Source: Posidonia oceanica (Eukaryota > Streptophyta > Magnoliopsida > Alismatales > Posidoniaceae). Taken from it: 64,000 nucleotides of DNA. The translations under genes were made by a program, and so were the position numbers. The stretch lies in assembly GCA_037176725.1 (NCBI GenBank), contig JAZBRS010000020.1, positions 83,150,001-83,214,000 on the forward strand. Reading direction: 5' to 3'. This document shows, piece by piece, positions 53,201 through 62,200 of the stretch. The notes beneath the pieces were generated by a model that worked only from the letters and a program-made list of their open reading frames with translations, did no database searches and was not told the DNA's origin. Each line of letters begins with the position of its first letter. Positions within the stretch are counted from its first letter, which is position 1.

Positions 53201-56200
53201 TTACAGAAGATCATATAATTAGATGCTTTTACAGTGCATAGACAAGAAAGAGGCCGATGCATTGATGCTGCAGGTCTATGTAGGAACATGCAGCCTCCAC
53301 ACGAATGGAATACTATTAGCCAAGAAGATAATGTTGCAAGGCTATTCTTGGTCGACTATGGGCAAATTGCTGTCCATTCGTGTGCAGGTGCCATAACTAC
53401 CAGATCCATGGGAATTTCATCCACGCTCCCTCACAGCAGTTGCACATGTCTTCGCCATAGCCTTTATCTACCTGAGGAATAGATGACATCAGAGCCATCC
53501 ATCCAGTAGCTTCCAATGCCCATCGCTTTATCGTGGTGGCCATTGACTACTTCACTAAATGGGTAGAAGCGGCTTCCTATAAAACAGTTACTGCCGCAGC
53601 TCGTGCATAGGTGCCATAACTACTAGATCTATGGGAATTTCATCCACGCTTCCCCGTAGTAGTTGCACATGTCTTCGCCATGACCCTTCTCTACTCGGAG
53701 GATAGATGTCATTGGAGTCATCCATCCAGCAGTCTCCAATGGTGATCGCTTTATCGTGGTGGTTATCGACTACTTCACTAAATGGGTAGAAGCGGCTTCC
53801 TATAACACAGTTACTGCCGCAGCGACGGAGAAATTCATCAAGAATAATATCATAGCCCGGTATAGGGTTCCACATACAATCATCTCCGATAATGGTAAGA
53901 ACTTCATAACCAAGAGGATCGAGGACTATCTGCAGAATTACAAGATCAAGCATGTCCTCCCCATATCGTCCACAGATGAATGACGTAGTCGAGTCAGCCA
54001 ACAAGAACCTTACAAAGATCATAAAGAAGATAGTAGAGACTCACAATTATTGGCACGAGAAACTCCTATATGCATTATGAGCTTACAGAACGTCAGTCCG
54101 GACCTCAACAGGGGCAACTCCTTTTTCGCTTGTATATGGCATGAAAGTCGTTCTATCTTTTGAAGTAGAGATATCATTGCTCCGGATTCTGAGAAAGGTT
54201 GAGCTGGAAGAAGCAGAATGGATCGATGACCGCTGTGTCCAACTAAACTTGATTGATGAGCACAGATTGCAGACCATGCACCATGTCCAGTGTTATCAGA
54301 AACAGATGATTAGAGCATATCAGAAGAAAGTTTGGCCCAGGAGCTTCATATCGGGTGACTTAGTCTTGTGGGCCATCAATCTCCTCGATGTCCATCGCAA
54401 ATTCAGGCCCAATTGGCGCGGCCCATATGTCATTAAGCAGATCTTTTCCAGGGGTGTAGCAATTCTTGAGGATATGGATCAAGTAGTACGAGTGACCAGG
54501 GGTTGTATCCTTGCGTTGCAAAGCTTTCGTCTTTTACACTCATGCGTTCATCCTTTTTTCTGCATTCATGCGCTTTTCACTGATTCTACATTCATGTTTC
54601 CTTTTGCATTTTTTTCTGCTTTTCGCTCTAGCATGTAATCAAAAAAAGAAAGAAAGAAGACAAACAACTGCATGCATACAAAGCATAAAAAAAAGCATCA
54701 TTTAACACTAGCATAACAATCGCCCGATGATGAAAATCAGAATAGCTAGCCTGCTTTGGAAGGAGTCGGTTCCACTTTAGTTGACGTTATCTAGATGTCC
54801 TAGCAAATGAGGGAGCCACCATCCATCGAGAGCAGGGCGAAGTGTCCAAACTCCTTCATGGACTTACACTTTTAGAGGGAGATAAAATGTTAGGGTGTGA
54901 GCGAGAGTGTAAGGAAAAAATAGATATCAAGGAAAGGGCAAGAAAAAGAAATAGGAAGATAGAAGGTGTAGATAGAAGCCAACCTTATAGAGAGAGGCGA
55001 GCAGAATAGCCATATTCCTACGACTTACCTTGGAGAGGAGCCGAAGCATGCGGCTGGAGAGCCCACATTTCTAGAGGGGCTAGCCACCCCTTTCTTGCAG
55101 CAAAAGCTCCCCAGCACTAGACCAGGTGTCTTTTACCTCTAAGCCAGGAATAAAGTAAACCTGTACACCTATGAGGGAGCAAAAGAAAGTGGAAAATGCA
55201 AAAGAGTAGGTGCAGAGCCCTGTGGAGTTTGGCACGGAGCTTGTCCCACCACACTACCAAGAAAGCCACCCTACGAGTGACACCACCCATTCCGGAGAGC
55301 CACCCACAGTTTAGGAGTCCAAGTAGGGTCTCGTGAGTCGATGACTTCTCCTCTCCTTTGCAGTAGGCACTAAAAGCGTTCCAAATATTGAGGGCAATAG
55401 GAAATCGCATAAATCTTTCATTCATTTATTAGCAATAATCATTCCTTGCTCTCTCTCTCTCTACTTTGCAAGGCTTCGCTCAATTCTCAATCAGGGACAT
55501 GTTAGCTGTCTTTTCGATTGGAAGTTTAGCAGAGGATACCTTCAGCTAGGGGCATGTCAGCTACCTTTTGGTTGAGGACCCTAGCGTTTAACCAGGGGCA
55601 TGTCAGCTGCCTTCTGGATAAACATGCTGGGTCAGTACTTCTACCAGGGGCATGTTAGCGCTCGAAGATACCAACCAACATGGATCAACCTGCGGTCGGT
55701 AAGTTCGAAACTTACCACATTCTATCTCCTGCGGTCGGTAAGTCCGAAACTTAGTTGATCACATTCCTTAGCCTGATCGACTTGCCATGCCCCTTCCTCT
55801 CGGGCTGGTAGCCCTAACTACCCGGATGATATCTGTCAAATTGTCTGGTGTCCCGGCTAGCAAGCTTGCTTGACTAGCCATGCTCTTTTTCTCCAAGGTT
55901 GATAATCCAAACTATTCGGCCGATGAGTCCGTCAACTTATCATGCCTCTCTTACCAGTCAGCAAGCCCATCAATTTTGTCTGGTGCCTCTCTTTGCACAA
56001 ATTAGGTAACTCAATTAGCTGCTAACTTGTCGCCCTGCGCTGACTTGCATTGCATGTCATTACATCTCATTCCTCAACATTGCATTACATCACCCAACAT
56101 CGCATGCCTAGCATCATATTCTCGGCATCACATGCTCAGCACCAACATCAGCATCGCATGCGCTATATCAACATAATCATCGCCCAAAGCCGCACATATC

Positions 56201-59200
56201 TCCAGCAGAGCTCTGTGCACACTAGCATCAGCGTTAGTATCAGCATTTGCATTTGGACAATGAGTCATGACTTTCGGTGTATCCGCCGGATAAATGGCTC
56301 ATCGCCAACAGCAACATCACTCTCCCGTAGACTCAGGCGGGGTGTCTTGTCAACCTTGAGCATCGGTCTCGTTTCCCTCGACCTCGCTCAGGGAAGGACA
56401 TCTGTAGATACCCTAGTTTTGCAGTCGCTCGTCAGTGGACTTCTCCGAAAGAATGTGCTCTAGTCGTGGTGGACCTAACCAATCCCCAAACCTATCCAAT
56501 AGCACAAACCCACTCAAAACCCTAAACCATAATTACACCTAAAGTCCAAAACCTATTGGTGGCCCAAACACCCAAGGAAACAGGCTTAAGATCCAACTAG
56601 CAAACTCTATGATAGGCCAGGCGCGACTCGCAAGCGCTACCAACAAGCGTAACTCATTAGTGCTACTATCTAGTGCGAAATGCTGGCGAAATGCCTGGTG
56701 TCATTAATTTTAGCAGAAGAGTAAGTGGTCCATTCACCAATGGAACACCCAATTCTTGCTTCTCATTGGCTCGCACGGATCTAGGCGTATATCATGGTGT
56801 GTTGGGATCATCGTGACCCTTATTCCAAGACCAAATCCCAATCCTATCCTTGATTCTAATCCAAGCCACTCCTTTACACAAACTGTTAGCCATCAACGGC
56901 CAACATGCATCCCACCTTCTATAAAACAACCCCGAGCTCCTTGGCTAATTCACCTGCTTACTCAGGCTATTTCTCCTCTCTTGCTTCTCCGGCGAATTCT
57001 CTGGTCTCTGGCCAATCCCCTCTCGCCCACCCTTACACACACAGCCAACACACACAGGGAGTAGAGAGCATGAACACACACAACTAGCATCGTCTCCACC
57101 ATTTCCTCCCAGCCATCCCAGGGTGAGTGAGTGAGAGCACCCACCACTGTGTCCAAGCACTATTCCATCTCCCTCGGCCACCTCCGCATCCGACCACCAC
57201 TTCCCAAGCTCCGAAGGAACTACCGCGAGTTGCAAGCCAGCGGGAGAGCGCATCCGAGCATCCATACAAGTAAGCACTGCCTCCCTTAGTGTAGTTCTGT
57301 CGACGTGAGTTTTCCTTGTTGATTGCTGGATTTGGTTTTACGTCGAGTTTTCTCGGTTTTCTCCAGCGTCATGCATGCTCTGTGATGGGTTCATGGTTTC
57401 GTGCGATGCCATTGGCCGTTGAGCTCAAACGGGACCCATCTCTACATAGGTCCTCTGGCTCCCAACTCTACCGTGAAATTGCACCGAGCCATTGGCCACC
57501 TATTTCGGTCAGCCGTCTACTCCATGACAGATGGGTTCGACGTCACTGAGCAGAGGACCGGCAGCCATTTGCATCTTGTTTTCCTAGCTGTGCATTGCAC
57601 CATTTCCGTTCTCTCTCCCTTCCTCTTCATCCGCCTTAAGCCACAACTGAGCTCCTTGGATTCACGGTCCTCTTCTTGGCCGCCGAAACCAAAGGATTCC
57701 GACGTCATGCAATGGAGACGAGGGAGGTGAGGCATGCATCCTCGATCGAATTTTATTGCTCTAGTTTGTTCCCTGGTGTTCCCTTTTGCTTCACCGATGC
57801 TTGCTTGATCGATTTAATTGCTTTCGTTCTGTAATTTGAGCGATCTAGTTTGTTGTCCGGGACTGTAAAACCTTGGATGCGACTATCTAGCGTTTAAATG
57901 TGACGAACAGATCAAGTGCAAGCACCTCACGTGAAAACCACCATATCCAAAACACAGACAGTATAACAGAGCAATTATTTGTGTATTTTGCTGATTCTCT
58001 TGGGTTTTCTCGCATACTGATTTGCCTCGTTTGCATGTTTTACACATCATTGCATAGCATCAAGCATATTGCCCTACATACATTATTTTGCTTGAATAAG
58101 CCTATATTTAGCCACACATATGAGCGGAAATGTATTAAAAGACCGATTCATCGGGTGCATGGGGGTGTCTAACACCTTTCCTATGTGTAACAGGAGTTAT
58201 TACCCTTTCTTTGGACTGCAATGACCAATGTGTCGCATCGTTCGGCACAGAGCATTATATTTTCAAACTCGCATCGTTTTTATCGTATTTCTTTTGCATT
58301 AGGTTTTCCTCGTCTTTCCGATTTTAGTAGATTAGGTGGCAACTCCATTTTTTTTTCTTTCCTTATCCTTCTTTCCCTTTCGTTTTTGCCTTGGTGTTTT
58401 CGAGTCGTTATCCTTCCTCGGATGCACCACTTCGCCGTGGCCTTCTCGGTGTTCGCCGGCGCATAGTCACAATATAGGAGAACACATACTTAACATATAA
58501 GAAACCTAATAAATAGATAACACAAATATCTATATAAGGATCCATTTACTCCAACACTCTCCCTTCGACTGGAGTATCTAACATGCACTACTTGTTACAT
58601 AATGATTCTTTATGTTATTAGCAAAAAAGCTACATAACTTAAAAAGAAATGAAAGTAGTAGTAGTAGTAGTAGATGTTGTAGTAGTGGTAGCAGCAACAG
58701 GCAGGCAGGCACAAGACTGATTTTCATGAGATTAGTACAAAAACTAGAGAATAGTACGTGTCCAAGGCACAAACTAGATTTGTAGACTAATGGCAACAAA
58801 TCGGCACAATCAATCTTCCAAATGCACCATCATGATCCAGAGGCACAAGAGAAACGTGGACAACACGTGAACTTGCACAAACGAACTAGATTTGTAGACA
58901 AATGACAACAATTCTTCACAATCAACCTTTTGAACACATCATCATGATCCGAAGGCATAAGCCACGCACAGAGGTAGGCAGTAGCAAATCACGAAAGTTT
59001 TGGACTTTCCTATTAATTGGAAACTTCGAGGTTTTTTTAGTAAATTTTGCAATTTCAGAAGAACTTGAGACTTTTCTGCAAAATCTCTATTAAACCCTAA
59101 TTTCCCTTTTTTCCCCTTTTTCTTTTCCTTCTTTTTCTTTATGTTCTTCCTCTTCTCTACGCCACCTTCCAGGATGAAAGGGTACGCCGCCCACCCATGG

Positions 59201-62200
59201 TGCCACCGTTGGCACTGGCACTGCCGTCGGAGAGGTCGATGACAATAGAGAGAGGCACATCCACCTGGGGAAGAAACAAAAGAAAGATGCAGGAGAACCC
59301 AACGTTTTGCTGCTTCTCATGTCGCCGCCTCACCGGTTGCATCAACAACAAAAAGGGAGCGGAAGAGAATAGAGACGACTACTTGGAGAAGAGATAGAGG
59401 ACACATAACGTCCTACGTTGTTACGCTGCCTCGCTGGCTTCATCGACAATGGAAGACCCAACAAAATACACCATCTCTCAACACTGGTACTTGAGAGTGA
59501 ATGGGCCACCAGCGAGGAGGGAGCGAGAGAGCTTAGCGGAGAGGACGAAGAGGGTGGTGTGGCGCCCGACTACAACGATCTGGGTCTCGTTGCCGAGGTA
59601 ACAGGGGGACTTGTCATGGGGGTGGGGGATGATGTGGCCACCATAACTGCACATGAATCGAAGCTTCGGGGCGGAGGACGAGAAAGGAAGTAGGAGGTTT
59701 TCCTGTAGGTCCGTTGCCGTCGATGGTAGTGTTGCAACGGAGGTCTGTCGGCGGTGGCGGCGGCAACGGCTACTACGCTCTCTCTCTTTCTCTTTCATAA
59801 ACCCTATGATTTGATACTATGTTAAGATGGAAAGAGAATCATGTATTATTCAATCATAACAAAGGATTACAATCTTCTATATATAGGAAAACACATACTT
59901 AACCTATAAGAAACCTAATAAATGCTTTAGAATTTGTTCAACCAAGGATCCATCTATCTATAGGAGAACACAAAGATCCATGTCAGGATCCATTTATTCT
60001 AACAGTTTGCACACTGATAATGCTTTAGAATTTATTCAATCAAGGATTCAGTCATATTGTGCATCTTTAGGGGTTATTCATCAGACTACTTGTCCTCGTA
60101 CTTCTCCACAAAATGGTGTGCTAAACGTAAATACAGACACATTCTGGACGTTACCCACATCATTATGTTGTAGATGAAAGTTCCAAAATTCTTGTAGTCT
60201 GATACTGTTCTTACAGCTTCTTATTTGATAAATAGGATGTCCTCCACTCATTTGGGTGGTGAGATTCCTCTCCGACATCTTCGTCTGGGTTTGGAAATAT
60301 TCACCACCACCTAAGGTTTTTGGTTATGTTGTTTTTGTTCAGGAGTTATCTCCTAGTCTTGACAAGCTGTCCCCTCATTCTATTATGTGTTTGTGGGGTA
60401 TTCTTGGACTCAACGAGGATATCGTTGCTTTCACCCTCCTACTAGGTGTTATTTTGTGTATACTGATGTCACCTTTTTTAAGTCTTAGTCTTATTTTGAG
60501 TCTACGTGTTCTGAGATTGAAAGTCTTCCTTTACTGTTTCCTATTGAGCCACCAGTGATAGGTGGAAGTGAATCAGTGATTGTGGAACAAGAGAGGCCAT
60601 ATCCTTTGCAGGTATATCGTTGTCATCAGCAGCCACAACAACCTCCTCTAGCAGAACCGTCCTCGTCCTCGAACGCAGATCAACCCAATTTTAACCTTGA
60701 CCTCTCTATTACGCTATGAAAAGGTAAACGCTCTTGCACAACTTATCCTATTTCAAATTTTATTTAATATGATCATCTTAATCCCTTCTTTCATAGCTTT
60801 GCCCTGTCTATTTCCTTTGAGTCTGTTCTCAAGAACTACCAAGAGGTCTTTCTTATACCACATTGGAAGGCAATTGTGGATGAAGAAATGTCAACATTGA
60901 TGTCACATGGCACATGGGAATTGGTGACCCGTCCTGTAGGAGCAAGTATAGTCACCTATAGATGAGTGTATACAATAAAGCATAAGCCAAATGGGTCTTG
61001 CTCGTGGTTTTACTTAGACGTATGGGGTTGACTACGTAGAGGCCTTCTCCCTAGTTGCCGGACTAAATTCCATCATAGTTTTCCTGTCCATTGTTGTGAA
61101 TCAGTTGTGGGAGTTTTATTAGTTAGATGTCAAGAACGCCTTCCTTTATGGTGACTTGCTAGCTCAGGTGCTTATAGAGCAAATTCCAGGGTAGCTCAGG
61201 AGGAGGATAGAGTATATTGTCTGAAGAAGGCCATCTATGGCCTTAAGCAAAGTCTATGAGCATGGTTTGAGAAGTTCAACAAAGTTGTCATGCAGAGTGG
61301 TTTTCAGATATGTGTTGTTGATCATTCAGTCTTTTACAAGAAGACTACTAGTGACAGTGTGATTCTAGTAGTTTATGTTGATATTGCTGACGAGTAGTGA
61401 CTCTACAGGCATTAGTGAGACCAAGAAGTACCTTAGGACACATTTTGTCATTAAGGATATGGACAAACCACGATTTTTTCTGGACATTGAGTTTGCATAT
61501 GTTAGGGGGAGGATGGCATTGTCTAAGAGAAAGTATGTATTAGATCTTCTTCAGGAGACAGGATTCTTGGGCTACAAGCTTGAGAGTACTCCCATAGAGC
61601 AAAGTCCCATGTTTTGGCATAATTCTTCAGAGGTGCTTGAGGATCTTGTACAGTATAGACGTTTGCTGATATACTTGACAGTTAGCATTTGCAGTTAATC
61701 TTGTCAATCAGCTTATACATAAGCCCAGGATGGTCCATTGGCATGGAGCCTTACACGTGCTAGCTTACATAGGTGTCCTAGGTAAAGGTCTTGTCTATAG
61801 GAAGAACAATCACCTAAAGATCGAGGCCTATTCAGACTCTGGATATGTAGGGGATAGAGGAGACAGAAAGTCCAATTCGGGCTTCTATACGTATGGTGGA
61901 GGCAATTTAGTTATTTGGCAGAGCAAGAAGCAGAATATCGTATCCAGATCCAGTATCGAGGTAGAATACAGAATTATAGCTCAGACTGCATGTGAGATGA
62001 TGTGAATCAGGTCTCTTCTAATGGAGCTTGGTTTCTTTGTGGAGACTCCTATGGCTATGCATTGTGCTAATCAAGTTGCCATCTTCATCACCAATAATCC
62101 CACCTTCGACGAGCGTACGAAGTACATCAAGGTAGATTACTATTATGTACGGGATATGGTGATGAGAGATGTTATTTCTACACCCTACCCTCAGTATTCA

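Larger units (their letters stand above)
46884..58471 (+). mobile_element. Tat-lineage Ty3/gypsy retrotransposon (innermost of the nest)
   Basis: 5' LTR 46884 to about 49424 (including a MITE), 3' LTR 56403-58471 (2069 bp). Perfect ATATA target duplications lie at 46879-46883 and 58472-58476. Polypurine CAGGGAAGGACATC precedes the 3' LTR. RT, RNase H, a second RNase H of archaeal type and integrase are present in that order; the dual RNase H marks the Tat lineage. Gag is missing and the first part of the interior is an inverted copy of the integrase end. Many stops make it inactive. Confidence 0.92.
46818..60004 (-). mobile_element. Short non-autonomous copia-like element carrying a PB1 gene fragment (middle of the nest)
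   Basis: Minus-strand LTRs: the intact one at 59820-60004 (185 bp) and one at 46818-58556 that is itself split at 46883/58472. On the minus strand both run TGTT(A/G)GA(A/G)TAAATGGATCC ... CCATCT(T/C)(A/A)ACA. TAGTATCAAATCATAGGG (copia-type primer-binding site) follows the first; AAGGGAGAG (polypurine) precedes the second. Target duplication GCTTG (46813-46817) and GTTTG (60005-60009). The internal region is only 1.26 kb (58557-59819) and holds no retroviral gene, but does hold a host PB1-domain fragment. Confidence 0.85.

Noticed and set aside
59090..59397. Frames of 64-76 codons beside the PB1 fragment
   Set aside because: Could be more of the captured gene, but I see no recognisable motif and several breaks, so they were not added to the PB1 call.
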